DNA of 64,000 nt from Ustilago trichophora (lineage: Eukaryota; Basidiomycota; Ustilaginomycetes; Ustilaginales; Ustilaginaceae): positions 434,001 to 498,000 of the forward strand of contig OOIN01000028.1 of assembly GCA_900323505.1 (NCBI GenBank), written 5' to 3'. Positions 44,048 to 54,654 of the stretch are shown here, one piece after another; position 1 is the stretch's first letter; every line of letters starts with the position of its first letter. The translations under genes were made by a program, and so were the position numbers. A model generated the notes under the pieces. That model did no database searches, had not been told where the DNA came from, and was given only the letters and a program-made list of their open reading frames with translations.

Positions 44048-45382
44048 ATGAGCGCAAACAATCCTTCATCGGCATCGACCGACGAACTCCGTTCCAAGCT
44101 CCACCAGCTTCGAGCCGACAAGCTCCTCCTCTCCTCCCAACTTTCTTCCCTCCGCGCCCTCCCCGACATCACCCCAGACACTCGGAGCCCGCTCCACATC
44201 CAGAACGAGGAACTTGGACGTCAGCTTCGATCTCTCGAGGAGAAATCGATTCTCTATCGTTCCGCGGCGTGGACATGCTTTGAGCTGGATCTGGACGTCG
44301 GTCGACGAGCGAGGATGGCTCGTGATGCTGCGTCTGCGGAGAAGGACGGGGATCTCGCTCTGGGGATCAGGCTGGACACGTTCTGGAGAGGGAGGTTTTA
44401 CGAACCCTACTATTTGGTTTTCGCACGACCGAGTCAATTGTTGGACTCGATGCCGCAGTTGGGGGGCACGACGGCGGGGGACGTGGAAGCAGGGTCGTTG
44501 GCGGATGGGTTAAGATTGATTAGACACACAGTGCCGCATTTTGTGCCGCTTGGGAAGTTGGTGGAGAAGTACCTGCCCAGTGTGGCTGGGGGAGAGGTGT
44601 CCGGTGGAGCAGGCAGCAAGGGCGCGAGAGATAACGAGGCAGGAGGTTTGACCATGTTGTCTCAGTTTCAGGATCTGCCAGGCGTTCACGCATTCCTGTC
44701 GGACTTGCACTGTCACTTGCAGGCATACGTATCGAGGAGGCAACAGGCGATGGCCCTACAGCAGATCGAGTTGCCAGGAAAGAGCGAAGAGAAAGAGGCC
44801 GCAGTGGAGGCATTGGGTACAGAGGCGTTTGATCTGGTCAAAGTCACATGGCGCGTCCCTTCATCCACTGCCGCAACTGAACCTGAAGACGACAACCCTC
44901 CTACCGCCGGAGAAGACGCATCGAACCCAACAGCCCTAGCCCTCAAAGCAGCCGCAAAGCGCAAGCGCGAGAACCCAGACGACCAATCCACCCGTCACCT
45001 CGAACTGATCGTCCAGTACGAAGACCTTCAATCCGACCGGCTTGTCGACGAGACCCGTCCCACCTCCATCTTCTCCTCCACATCAACATCTACCGATCCC
45101 ACTTCACTCGAAGGCACCATCTCAGGCACACGCAAACCCTACGGTCAAGTCCAAATCCAGCTTCTCGAGTTCGCACCCGAACTCGAAACACGTACACGTC
45201 GAGCTCCCGGCCTTTCCAAAGCCGACCTGAAAGCGCTCCGCCCCGATATCACTCGACGAGAAGATTTGGAGCAGATCTACGCCCAGGTGCACGACGGAGA
45301 ATCGTTGGATATGGACGAAGCGTTCCAGCACGTAGCAAGGCGGGTTTGGAGTCAGTTGGGTGGGAAGAATAGCGTGCGTTAA
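44048..45382 (+). CDS. kinetochore protein CENP-O/Mcm21-like
   Basis: 444 residues, ATG at 44048 (MSANNPSSASTDEL). Residues 10-80 form a coiled coil (LRSKLHQLRADKLLLSSQL; EELGRQLRSLEEKSILY). Then comes the CENP-O RWD signature: AWTCFELD, LGIRLDTFWRGRFYEPYYLV, and LIRHTVPHFVPLGKLVEKYL, the most diagnostic stretch. Family members (Mcm21 in yeast, part of COMA; CENP-O in vertebrates) sit in the inner kinetochore. The middle carries an acidic, disordered insert. METTL16 starts only 186 bp after the stop on the same strand. Confidence 0.72.
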   Translation: MSANNPSSASTDELRSKLHQLRADKLLLSSQLSSLRALPDITPDTRSPLHIQNEELGRQLRSLEEKSILYRSAAWTCFELDLDVGRRARMARDAASAEKDGDLALGIRLDTFWRGRFYEPYYLVFARPSQLLDSMPQLGGTTAGDVEAGSLADGLRLIRHTVPHFVPLGKLVEKYLPSVAGGEVSGGAGSKGARDNEAGGLTMLSQFQDLPGVHAFLSDLHCHLQAYVSRRQQAMALQQIELPGKSEEKEAAVEALGTEAFDLVKVTWRVPSSTAATEPEDDNPPTAGEDASNPTALALKAAAKRKRENPDDQSTRHLELIVQYEDLQSDRLVDETRPTSIFSSTSTSTDPTSLEGTISGTRKPYGQVQIQLLEFAPELETRTRRAPGLSKADLKALRPDITRREDLEQIYAQVHDGESLDMDEAFQHVARRVWSQLGGKNSVR

Positions 45383-45568
45383 ATCCCTGTTCCACATGTT
45401 CGAGTTGTGGATGTAGTGCATGTCTGACTTGTTCTTAGGAAATGCTAAATGATACCCGTCTTTTGCCCAAACAGATTCTCGATGAGAGAGCGGGTGAATG
45501 GTGTACGACCGTCCATCGGAGCGTGAGGACGATGTTACGGTGTCGAATAGGTGAGCAACGCCCTTCAG

Positions 45569-47517
45569 ATGAATGAAAGCCTGGTGAACGATGTGGATCG
45601 AGCAGCTGACCAGAAGCTTTGCTTTGCGCGGGCAGATCCAAGAATGTATCGTCTCAAAACGCCAAACTTTCGACGACTGGCAAAAAAGTATCCGGACACT
45701 TTTGGTCTATTGTAAGTTCCTCCCCTTCCCCTTCCCCTTACTCTTTCTACCCTTCTGACTTTTCGTGCTTTGGCATATCGGGGATGTGATACGACAGCGT
45801 CAAGGATGATGGAGGCTACGAGGCCAAGATCGATTTTCAAGATGCCGAGGCTGTACGGTGAGTCCACCTTTCCCATTCTTTATTCCGGGACAATCAGCAT
45901 GAGTCTATTGAAGTACTGATCAGTGTTGGTATGGTTGGGAGACGCAGATGTCTAGCGGAAACTTTGTTGATGGACGACTTTGGAGTGTATGCTACGTTTT
46001 CGCCTCGAAACCTTTGCCCAACTGTAAGTGCTCGTACTCTTCCACCTCTCAAGCATATCCGACAAGCATGCTGACTTCAACTCTCCAACTTCCCAAATGT
46101 GACGTTGCGGTATGAACAGATACCGAACAGGTAAGCCTCTCTCTAAACCAAGCTTCTTACTTGCCTCGTCAAAAATCAAGCCTAACTCTTTCCCTACCCT
46201 TGTCTCGAGACAGGCTGGCGTACATCTCCCTGCTCCACAGTGTCCTGAATCATACCCTTCCCACGCATCATCTACTCCAGCATCATCTTTCGCCCTTTAC
46301 CTCCCTTGACCCCTCGACGCAGATTCGAGGGCTGGACATAGGTACGGGAGCTAGCGCTATCTATCCCATCCTCGGCGTCTCTTGTTTCCCCTCTTGGCAC
46401 TTCATCGGTACCGATATTGATCAGTCCAGTCTCGACTATGCTTCCGCCCACATCGTGCATCATCCTTCCAACGCGGATCGGCTAGGTGCAAGGATTCAAT
46501 TGGTACCGGTTGCTCTTGGGGAGGCACCATTTTTACCAGACAATAAGGGATTGTTGCATTTCACAATGTGCAATCCGCCTTTCTATGCAAGTGCCGAAGA
46601 GATGGATCTGCTGGCGGGGCTCAAAAAAGTTCCGGCGAATGCGGTAAGTCCTCCTTTCTCATGCTCCTCTTGTTGGCCTACAGAATGCTGATGATTAGCT
46701 TTGCATGCGATGCTGGGGAGGACAGGTCTGCCATGGAACCCCATCGGAAATGGTGACTGCGGGTGGGGAGGTTGCCTTTGTCCAACGGATGATTGGAGAA
46801 TCGCTGATCACCAACAAGGAGGTCCTGTGGTGGACGTGTATGCTCGGTAAGCTGTCGAGCGTGGTTCAGATCGCAGGGGAGCTAAAGGAGCTGGCAAAGG
46901 AGAGGAAGGTGGGTGGGTGGGGGGTAAGTGAGCTACCTACGGGTGGAGGAAGGACAAAGAGATGGGTTGTTATCTGGTCTACTTCACCGTTGAGATTGCC
47001 GGACAGATTGAGTAGGGATGGGCTTCCAGGGTCATTGGAGAAGTGTAGGCCTGGATCGGCTGAGAGGTTGGGGAAGGTGGCGAGTTCGGGACCGAGTCAT
47101 GCGAGAAAGGAGCTGTTTGATGTGGTGGAGGTGATACTTGGTGCGTTGGAGGGATGCTTCGTCTACCCCTCGGCGTATAGGGTTTGGGGTAAGGCCGAGA
47201 GGGGACAAGAAGGATGGAAGGTGAGGGATGACATGGGTACCCTGGACGTGATCGTTACGCAGGAAAGCTGGACGCGCAGAGCTCGAAGGGCCAAGCTCCA
47301 CCCACAACCATCTTCAGAGGTAGCATTGAGAGGGGACACGCCAAAACAACCGCTCCTGATGACCAGAATTAGCGTCGTCGAAGTTGAAACAGGCCTAGCA
47401 GTCAAAGTGGCCTGGATCTACGGCATGGATTCGGTCAAGTTTGAATCATTTGCCATGTTTCTTCTCTCTGCTGTCGAGCGCAAAGTCTCTGACACTGATG
47501 CTGCTGCAGCAAAGTGA
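45569..47517 (+). CDS. METTL16: METTL16-family RNA N6-adenosine methyltransferase
   Basis: Six exons: 45569-45711, 45798-45857, 45948-46023, 46120-46130, 46214-46643 and 46726-47517, giving 503 residues. Every junction is GT...AG and the frame is continuous. The order matches METTL16: MYRLKTPNFRRLAKKYPDTF (residues 26-45), VKDDGGYEAKIDFQDAEAVR, MDDFGVYATF, PTIPNRLAYISLLHSVL, the SAM motif GLDIGTGASAIYPIL near 135, and the catalytic NPPF at 217-220 in CNPPFYAS. Then come GTPSEMVTAGGEVAFVQRMI and GGGRTKRWVVIWS. The enzyme methylates the U6 snRNA ACAGA box. I start at ATG 45569 because it is in frame; Met26 at 45644 is an alternative and fits the family start. The C-terminal 150 residues are less conserved. 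Confidence 0.85.
46120..46130 (+). other. METTL16: 11-nt micro-exon of METTL16
   Basis: ATACCGAACAG is preceded by an AG acceptor at 46118-46119 and followed by GTAAGC. It supplies Ile-Pro-Asn and two bases of Arg, filling the conserved PT-I/V-P-x-R-L motif of METTL16. Without it the flanking exons are out of frame. Confidence 0.75.
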
Positions 47518-47833
47518 TAATAGCATGGTATTCTCTGGCGGTACTGTGCTGTGTTTTGGCAATGTGTGTTATTGGGTACGGCGTTCGCGTTGATGGCGAC
47601 GTCCCCTCGAAAAGCTTGAAATTTACGCGGTTGCAGATCCACTATATTCAATCGCGAGAAAGTGTGGGGTTGAGAGGCTCAAAAAGTGCCGCGGCGGAAA
47701 GACTTTGGCGAAATTGCAAATTGAATCGCGTCCGACTCTTCTTTCAACCGGCATCCATCATCATCACCATTCGCGACCCATCCATATCATCCCATCCTCA
47801 CTCGAATCCCTCTTCTCCTTCCAAGAGGCGTGA

Positions 47834-47851
47834 ATGGATGGCCTAGCATGA
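47834..47851 (+). promoter_or_regulatory. tiny upstream ORF overlapping the ERT1 start
   Basis: ATG at 47834 opens a five-codon frame (MDGLA) whose TGA at 47849-47851 overlaps the ERT1 ATG at 47848 as ATGA. A second ATG at 47838 gives ATG-GCC-TAG. Scanning ribosomes would meet both before the main start. Regulatory effect is inferred. Confidence 0.5.
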
Positions 47852-50385
47852 CGCCTCCTCCAGCAGGCACACAGCCTTTCGACCCACGCAGCCTCTACTC
47901 TTCTTCTTCTTCTTCTAGCAACACGACCAAGCCATCGGCAGCAGCGGCAGCAGCAGCATCTTCTTCCCCCTCGGCCGCGTCGAATGGATCAGCGGTGAAG
48001 CGGGAACCCAGTGCGACAGGAGGAGATGATGCGGATAGCTCACCGGGTGCAGCTGGCTCCACTGCGGGAGGTAAGAAGAAGCCGAGTAAGCGGAGGAAGG
48101 TCAACCTGGCTTGCATCTACTGTCGTCGTTCACATATGACCTGCGATGAAGGAAGGCCCTGTCAGAGGTGTATCAAGCGAGACATCGGCCATTTGTGTCA
48201 TGATGAGGCTACGCCTGCCAAAGCGAACGATCACGGCGATGCTGCTGCTGGGGCTAGTGCTACTCCAAGCAAGCCTAAAGCACAGACTTCCAACGCGGTA
48301 TCGAAACCTACTCCATCCACATCTGCACCTGCACCAGCATCCATTCCGGCACCAGCTACATCGATAACACCAGACTCAGAAGCAGCGACAGCAGCAGCTG
48401 CTGCAGCCGCAGCGGCGGCGGCAAACAACTTCTTCCCCACCCTAGGCCTAGCCGGAACTTCAGCAGGAGCAGCACCAGGCGGGGGAAACAATCCAGTCTT
48501 TGGCGGAGGCTCAGCAGGTCTCTACTCCTCCGTCTCACCTATGTCCTCCCTCAATCAGCAAGAATTCAACACGGCCAACATCTTTAAGCCCCAAGCGGCC
48601 TCTTCTCTCGGCGGGTCGGCGATGCAACCTTCCCCTTCGACCGGTGGGGTCACTGCTGCAGGGATGCTCTCCCTCGCTTCGCTGTTCCAAAACTCGATCA
48701 ACAACAACACTAACAATGGCAGTACCGACTCAAGCACCGCACCAAGCAATCCTGCGACCAGCCTACCTCCACCAGCACCTAGCGCTAGTGCAACTGCACA
48801 GTCTGGAAACGCAAACGCAAACGCAAATACGGGAGAGATGGCTGGGCTCGGCGGTGCCGGATGGCTAGGGTTGGGCGGTGGACCAGGTGGATACGAAGGA
48901 GGAGGAAGCGGCTTTGGTGGCGACTCGGCGGGCGGAAACGAGTTTACGCTGCTCAGTGAGTTTTTGGAGAGCTTAGATGGGCCAGGATTTGGCGCTGGGG
49001 CAACGCCCGGGATGACAGGAAACGTAGGCACGGGTGCGGGTTCCGGAAGCGGTTTCACGCCGTCGCAGAGTCGCAGGAATACCATCTCTGGTTTGACGAG
49101 CGGCGCCGGGATGTTGGAAGGCCTTACAGCGCTTACGCCGATCAACAACAGTGAAAGTCGTGCGAGCCTGCCTGCACTCGGCGCTTCCAACTCGATGTAC
49201 AACCCGGCCCCCTCCTCATCGTCGACGGCCAACATGACCTCGTTCAGCAACAACAACGGCAGTGGTCTTGCGAACACCAACGAGAGTGGGTCAGGAAAAC
49301 GATCTCGCCGATCTTCGTTCTCCGCCGCCACCTCCACCAGCAACGCCAACAACACCACGACCAATACGAACAACACCACCTCTGCAAGTGGCCAAAGCAG
49401 CGGTATGGCATCGGGATCCTACCTCCCCTCCCTCTCTGGCGGCTCGTCGAAAACAGAACGCTTTTTCCTCACCGCAGCAGACCAAAAGGACGGCACTCGA
49501 GATGAGCGATTGGCCCGAGTTATCCAAGCCAAGTACGAAGCTGGCCTCCTCCGCCCTTACAACCACGTCAACGGCTATGCGCGACTCAACCGCTGGATGG
49601 AGCGCAACGTGTCTGCCGCCTCTAAGCGACGAATTCTCAAACCTCTCTCCGTTTTCCGCCCTGCCTTCCGTGCCGTTGCTCAATCCCTTACCAACATTGA
49701 TCTGATTTTCATCGAGGAAGCCTTCGAACGTCTACTCCTGGACTACGACCGCGTCTTTAGCACCCAAGGCATTCCAGCATGTCTGTGGCGTAGAACGGGG
49801 GAGATCTATAAGGGCAACAAGGAGTTTGCCGAACTGGTCGGGGTACCGATTGAGAGTCTTAGGGAAGGCAGATTGTGTATCTATGAATTGATGGCGGAGG
49901 AGAGTGCGGTCAACTACTGGGAAAAGTATGGAGCGGTTAGTTTTGATCCGGGACAAAAAGCTGTGTTGACGAGTTGTGTGTTGCGGACCAAGAATAAGGC
50001 TATTGTTGCAGCTGGTGGGATGGCTTCGGGGATTGGGGGGAAGGATAGTGCAGTGGGGGGGAATAGTAAAGCTGCGATGAATGCTATCAACGCCCAATTG
50101 CCGAGGTCTGCTACGGCATCCGGTCAAATCACACCCAACACCACAAACGAGCATAAGGATCTAAAGGAGATCAAGGAAGAAGACAATCCCCTGCAACCTA
50201 AGCAAACCAGCACAGGCGTAGTGACGCCAAACACAGGCGCAACAATATCCTCAGGAGTACTCAAAGATCCCAACAACCCAAAAGCAGCTTTCATCCACTG
50301 CTGTTTCAGCTTCACCATCCGAAGGGATCAGTGGAACATTCCTCATATGATTGTGGGTAATTTTTTGCCTACCAATCCTCCGTAG
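47848..50385 (+). CDS. ERT1: Zn2Cys6 transcription factor ERT1/RDS2-like with PAS domain
   Basis: 845 residues from ATG 47848 (MTPPPAGTQPFDPRS). A binuclear zinc cluster lies at about 87-117: ACIYCRRSHMTCDEGRPC, then QRCIKRDIGHLC, with KRRKVN before it. This is the ERT1/ACU-15 sequence signature. Residues 120-560 are Ser/Thr/Asn/Ala/Gly-rich and disordered. KYEAGLLRPYNHVNGYARL and RRILKPLSVFRPAFR precede a PAS domain near 630-715 (FSTQGIPACLWRRTGEIYKG, FAELVGVPIESL), and the C-terminus is HCCFSFTIRRDQWNIPHMIV, as in ERT1 proteins. The family activates gluconeogenesis genes on non-fermentable carbon in the nucleus. Intronless. Confidence 0.88.
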   Translation: MTPPPAGTQPFDPRSLYSSSSSSSNTTKPSAAAAAAASSSPSAASNGSAVKREPSATGGDDADSSPGAAGSTAGGKKKPSKRRKVNLACIYCRRSHMTCDEGRPCQRCIKRDIGHLCHDEATPAKANDHGDAAAGASATPSKPKAQTSNAVSKPTPSTSAPAPASIPAPATSITPDSEAATAAAAAAAAAAANNFFPTLGLAGTSAGAAPGGGNNPVFGGGSAGLYSSVSPMSSLNQQEFNTANIFKPQAASSLGGSAMQPSPSTGGVTAAGMLSLASLFQNSINNNTNNGSTDSSTAPSNPATSLPPPAPSASATAQSGNANANANTGEMAGLGGAGWLGLGGGPGGYEGGGSGFGGDSAGGNEFTLLSEFLESLDGPGFGAGATPGMTGNVGTGAGSGSGFTPSQSRRNTISGLTSGAGMLEGLTALTPINNSESRASLPALGASNSMYNPAPSSSSTANMTSFSNNNGSGLANTNESGSGKRSRRSSFSAATSTSNANNTTTNTNNTTSASGQSSGMASGSYLPSLSGGSSKTERFFLTAADQKDGTRDERLARVIQAKYEAGLLRPYNHVNGYARLNRWMERNVSAASKRRILKPLSVFRPAFRAVAQSLTNIDLIFIEEAFERLLLDYDRVFSTQGIPACLWRRTGEIYKGNKEFAELVGVPIESLREGRLCIYELMAEESAVNYWEKYGAVSFDPGQKAVLTSCVLRTKNKAIVAAGGMASGIGGKDSAVGGNSKAAMNAINAQLPRSATASGQITPNTTNEHKDLKEIKEEDNPLQPKQTSTGVVTPNTGATISSGVLKDPNNPKAAFIHCCFSFTIRRDQWNIPHMIVGNFLPTNPP

Positions 50386-51419
50386 TCGCCTCACTTGGAA
50401 AGATGATCTCCAACGCAATGCGATGCAAGACAATGCGAAGAGACAATGGGATTCAAATATGTCTGTGACCAAGTTAACAACTAAGACGGACTGAAGATTA
50501 CCTGATGTGTGACGCTTAAGAATGAAAAAATTGGAGATTGGCAAAGAGTACAGTTAGGTGCGGATTTCAAGAGAAAGTCACCCAAGGTTTTTCCAGTACA
50601 ACCGCATCGAGATGTACGAAATGAGGCGCCAAAGATGCAGTTGCGATAGGTTGGGTTGCTTGGCTTCGAGGTAGAGTCGACTTTTGGTTTCACAAACCGA
50701 CGTACTGTAGAAAAGGAAGAAGCTTTTAACAGAGGTATTTGGAGTGCCCCCTTTTTTTTTGAAGAGTCGTGCGTACAGTACTGTAGCAAAGTGTTTGGCA
50801 AAAGAGCATTTCGGTCAAAGATCAGCAAGCAGACAGGAAAGCAGAATTGACGAGGTGATACCGATTCGAGCGACTTGCGAGCACAAACAATGAAAAGTTC
50901 AAGAGGTTCCAAATATCAAGCTCCGCCAGCAAGCTTCCCTTCTTTAGCGTCTCTCGTACACAACCCGTCACCGATGATACCAGAGTATAAGGCCAGAGCA
51001 TAAGAACGGGAACACAAGTCAATGATAGAGAGAAGCAACGAGTGTGAATATTCCAAAAGAGAACGAAATCTAAGTTAGCCAGAATGAATGGGAAGTGTGT
51101 GTGTGTCAAGTCAAAAGAATGTGTGTGTATCAGAGGGGGTAAGGAAGAGAAGTGAAACGTCCATTTGAAAACGAGAATTCCTTCCAGGAGAGAGGGGGTG
51201 ACTGGGAACAAGACCGTGAAGAAGGTGTGAGAAAGAGAAAGAGAGGATGATGGATGTGGGTGGTTCCAAAAGATCACCGGTCCCAACCCTTTCGATTTTC
51301 TAGCCTTGAAAATCTAAAAGGGGGGACTACAACGGTGTTGGGGAGGAACCGAACTAGCCACACCACTATCAGTCTTACTTAACCCCAGGGTGGTGGTGGT
51401 AGGGAGGGAAATGGTGCGA
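50386..51419. other. 1.0-kb convergent spacer, no gene
   Basis: The spacer lies between the ERT1 stop and the REP1-like stop. It holds GTACAGTACTGTA near 50773. The minus-strand frames here have no codon bias. Confidence 0.4.
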
Positions 51420-53204
51420 TTAGAGAATGTTGAGACCAAGGTTGAGACCCGAGAGATCAACACCCTTGTTCTCGTTGGTGGATTCAACGTTGTGGCCGCC
51501 GTTGTAGTAGTAAACCGACTTGCTAACGCAGCAGCCTTGGCTGGAGGTGCAGACAGAGTCGGCGGGAACAGTCTTGTCCTTCTTTCCACCACCAAGGAGA
51601 CCGTCGAGGATGCCAATGTTGATGTTGAGGTTGCTCAAGTCGAGAAGCTTGTTGGAGTTCTTGGAAACAACGTTGTGGCCTTCGTTGACGTAGACTTCGT
51701 CAGAGCTGCAGGTGGGCTTGGGGGTAGGCTTGGGCTTGGGCTGGTCGGGCTTGGGCTCAGGCTTGGGAGCAGGCTGGTCAGGCTTGGGCTCGGGCTTGGG
51801 CTCAGGCTTGGGAGCAGGCTGGTCGGGCTTGGGCTCGGGCTTGGGCTCAGGCTTGGGGGCAGGCTGGTCGGGCTTGGGAGTAGGCTGGTCGGGCTGGTCG
51901 TTGTGAGGTGGCTGGGGCTTGGGAGCAGCGCAGTCACCGCCGTTGTTGCCGCCGTTGTTGCCGCCGTTGTTGCCTCCGTTGTTGCCGCCGTTGTTGCCAC
52001 CGTTGTTGCCACCGTCGTGCTGACCGGGCTGGTTAGGCTCGGGCTTAGGCTGGGGCTTAGGCTGAGGAGGCTGAGGCTTGGGCTTCTTGACACAGGTGCA
52101 GTCCTCGTCGTCGTTGGTGCGGCGGTAGAGGCTCTCCGAGATCTCACGAGCGTGGATCTTGGAACCGTAGCCCTTGAGGCTCCTCTTGCTGAGGACGTTG
52201 ACGAGAGCGGTAAGATCGGACAGGTCGATCAGCTTGTTCTCGTTGGTCGACTCAACATTGTGGCCACCGTTGTAGTACTCAAAGTCGGGGGCGTTGCGCT
52301 TGCTGAGAACGTTGACGAGAGCAGTCAAGTCGGAAACGTCGATGAGCTTGTTCTCGCTCGACGAGGCGACGTTGTGGCCGCCGTTGTAGTAAGAGAACTC
52401 GGGGTTGGTGCGCTTCTTGAGGATGTCAATGTTGGCAAGGAGATCCGAAAGGTCAAGAAGCTTGTTCTCGTTGGTCGACTCAACGTTGTGGCCGCCGTTG
52501 TAGTAAGAGTACTCGGGGTTGGTACGCTTCTTGAGGATGTCGACATTGGCAAGGAGACCAGAGACGTCGATGAGCTTGTTCTCGTTGTCAGAGTAGACGT
52601 TGTGGCCACCGTTGTACGACGAGAAGGTGGGAGCCTTGCGCTTGAGAATGTCAACGTTGGCAAAGAGGTCAGAGGCATCGACGAGCTTGTTCTCGTTGTC
52701 CGACTCGACGTTGTGGCCGCCGTTGTAGTACTCAAACTCGGGAGCGTTGCGCTTGAGCAGGTCGAGGCCAAGGTTGAGGCCCGAGAGGTCGACGAGCTTG
52801 TTCTCGTTGTCAATGACAACGTTGTGGCCACCGTTGTAGCTGCGGATGTACTCGAGGCAGTGGCGAGGAGCCTTGCGCCAAGTCTTCTGCTTGCGACCAT
52901 CAGTGCTGAGGAGGCTGATGTCGACGGTAGCATCGCTGAGGTCGATGAGCTTGTTCTCGTTGACCGAGTAGACGTTGTGGCCGCCGTTGTACGAGGAGAT
53001 GTACTTCTTGCAGACAGTGTAGTCGGTGCGCTTGAGCAGGTCGACGTTGAGGCCGAGCTTGGAGAGGTCAATAAGCTTGTTCTCGTTGATCGACTGGACG
53101 TTGTGGCCACCGTTGTACGACTTGAACTCGTAGTGAGGGGCGGCGTTGACCATGCCGAGGGCGGCGGTCAAAACACCGATGGAGAGGGCGATCTTGGAAG
53201 GCAT
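51420..53204 (-). CDS. REP1: Rep1-like secreted repellent precursor with Kex2-type repeats
   Basis: 594 residues from ATG 53204 ([17 protein letters not shown]), a clear signal peptide with cleavage near Ala21-Ala22. Ten repeats follow the pattern YNGGHNV..[10 protein letters not shown]..; eight are in series (residues 24-341). Seven Lys-Arg sites, near 58, 151, 188, 226, 264, 302 and 340, are predicted Kex2 sites. Then comes a spacer (about 342-498) with a GGNN array and Lys/Pro/Glu/Gln repeats ([15 protein letters not shown]), and two last repeats, one degenerate ([15 protein letters not shown]). Cys residues occur only in repeats 2, 9, 10 and the spacer. In Ustilago maydis, Rep1 peptides coat aerial hyphae with amyloid-like fibrils and make them hydrophobic; the same role here is inferred. 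There are no introns and codon bias is strong. No hydrophobin domain is present, unlike Hum3. Confidence 0.85.
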   Translation of the reverse strand: MPSKIALSIGVLTAALGMVNAAPHYEFKSYNGGHNVQSINENKLIDLSKLGLNVDLLKRTDYTVCKKYISSYNGGHNVYSVNENKLIDLSDATVDISLLSTDGRKQKTWRKAPRHCLEYIRSYNGGHNVVIDNENKLVDLSGLNLGLDLLKRNAPEFEYYNGGHNVESDNENKLVDASDLFANVDILKRKAPTFSSYNGGHNVYSDNENKLIDVSGLLANVDILKKRTNPEYSYYNGGHNVESTNENKLLDLSDLLANIDILKKRTNPEFSYYNGGHNVASSSENKLIDVSDLTALVNVLSKRNAPDFEYYNGGHNVESTNENKLIDLSDLTALVNVLSKRSLKGYGSKIHAREISESLYRRTNDDEDCTCVKKPKPQPPQPKPQPKPEPNQPGQHDGGNNGGNNGGNNGGNNGGNNGGNNGGDCAAPKPQPPHNDQPDQPTPKPDQPAPKPEPKPEPKPDQPAPKPEPKPEPKPDQPAPKPEPKPDQPKPKPTPKPTCSSDEVYVNEGHNVVSKNSNKLLDLSNLNINIGILDGLLGGGKKDKTVPADSVCTSSQGCCVSKSVYYYNGGHNVESTNENKGVDLSGLNLGLNIL

Positions 53205-53462
53205 CTTTGTCAAAAAGAAAACTGGGTGTTGGCTAGGTGAGAGCTGAGGTTGCTAAAGAAAAAAAGAGAGTGTAGTTCCTTGGAGGTGGGGCGGTGAAGA
53301 CCGGTGAAAAAGTTTAGACACGACACAAGTGGGGAAAGGGAAGAGAGAGGAGGGGAAGACTTGACTTCTGGCTAGGAAGCTTGGCTAGAGAGGAGAGAGA
53401 GATGAGAAGGCTGTGAGTTGATGATGAGAAAGGGGGGGAGGAAGGAGACGAGGAGGGGGGTC

Positions 53463-53468
53463 TTTATA
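53463..53468 (-). promoter_or_regulatory. TATA box of the REP1-like gene
   Basis: TATAAA reads on the minus strand (GGATATAAAG), about 260 bp upstream of the REP1-like ATG. A TATA box fits a strongly induced secreted-protein gene. The leader between them is C/T-rich on the coding strand. Confidence 0.4.
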
Positions 53469-54331
53469 TCCAGTGGCGGTGATTGAAAGCGGAGTCTTTG
53501 GTGGTCAGCTGTCAATGTAGCATGGCTTCGATAGGTGGATCGTATGGCAGCGATGGCAGGCCAGAGGCGTCGGGGCATTGTTCGGACAAGGTCGATCCGT
53601 TTACTGTAGATCTTGCCACACCGCCTCAAACAAAGACAGAGGCAGGTACAGGATACGGGCCAAGTGACTCAGGGACCGGGACAGGGCACTAGACCGAAGG
53701 TCGAGGAATGGCGGGTCATGTTCAACAGAACCAAGGCCACGAACGGCCGCCAGCTGTCACACCTTCTTTGAGTGAGTGCCAAGCAGACATGAGCAATAGT
53801 CAGAAACCATTTGGAGCATGGCATGGCTGAGGGCGGTGTACCAGAAAAGTTCCGAAGGAACGAACAATCGGTCGGAGATGCAAAGAGAAAGTGCTGTCAG
53901 AGGCCGAAGCATCGCAAGAACGACGATAGATTTGCGAAGCAAAGATCGACAGGACCAAGCCAGGGGTCGTGGGGACGAGGTAGGGACAAGCTCGAGGCAG
54001 GGATGGGTTAGGCAGAGAGGTGCGCCATGCTAGAGCGTGGCGAGGCGAGGGTTTACGCAGGAGTAAGGCTACGGCATGGAGTGAGACACGACGCTGTCGA
54101 TTTGCGCCACAGTAAGGGGGCCCCTGGGTGAAGTACGGACGGCAAAAAGAAGCAAGTTAGGATCCAGATCCAGGAAATAAAAATAAAAAAAGAGGGAGAG
54201 AGGTTCGACCGCCGTTCTGGGCGACCCAAGCGATGGGTGAGCATTGTTGGAAGGGTAGATTGTATGCAGAGTGGAACAGCGGGAGTTAGTCGGCCAAAGA
54301 AACAGAAAAGAAGCTCGAGGATGCAAAGCAA

Positions 54332-54336
54332 GCAGC

Positions 54337-54370
<34 letters not shown>

Positions 54371-54373
54371 CAG
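54332..54373. repeat. six copies of a 7-bp minisatellite, GCAGYAG
   Basis: Six head-to-tail heptamers alternate GCAGCAG and GCAGTAG with no other change. Confidence 0.93.
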
Positions 54374-54621
54374 GCAAGCAAGGTGTCTTTGTGGCTGAGG
54401 CACAGAAGAGCAAGGTCGGGTAACTTTACTGGACAGGAGAGAAGAGAAGAGCAAGCTGTCGATCTGCGCTCCTCGGACAGGAGGCTCCGGTGTGCGTGCC
54501 CCAGCACGGGTTGAAGAGGTAGGGTCCAAGCTCGGTTGTGCAGCGCTGTTGTAGGACAAGTGCGTGCTCAGGTCAGGAGAGGCATACAAAAAAAGCAACT
54601 GCAGTCTGGCAGGAGGGAAGG

Positions 54622-54652
<31 letters not shown>
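54622..54652. repeat. A31 homopolymer
   Basis: An uninterrupted run of 31 A on the plus strand, possibly the tail of a retroposed transcript, although no source gene or target-site duplication is visible. Confidence 0.9.

Positions 54653-54654
<2 letters not shown>

Noticed and set aside
51932..52020. 12-bp tandem units that could look like a CRISPR or satellite array
   Set aside because: They are in-frame GGNN codon repeats of the REP1-like spacer; there are no unique spacers.
51390..53240. 616-codon plus-strand open frame opposite the REP1-like gene
   Set aside because: Periodic valine/leucine repeats mirror the sense repeats; no start context or domain.
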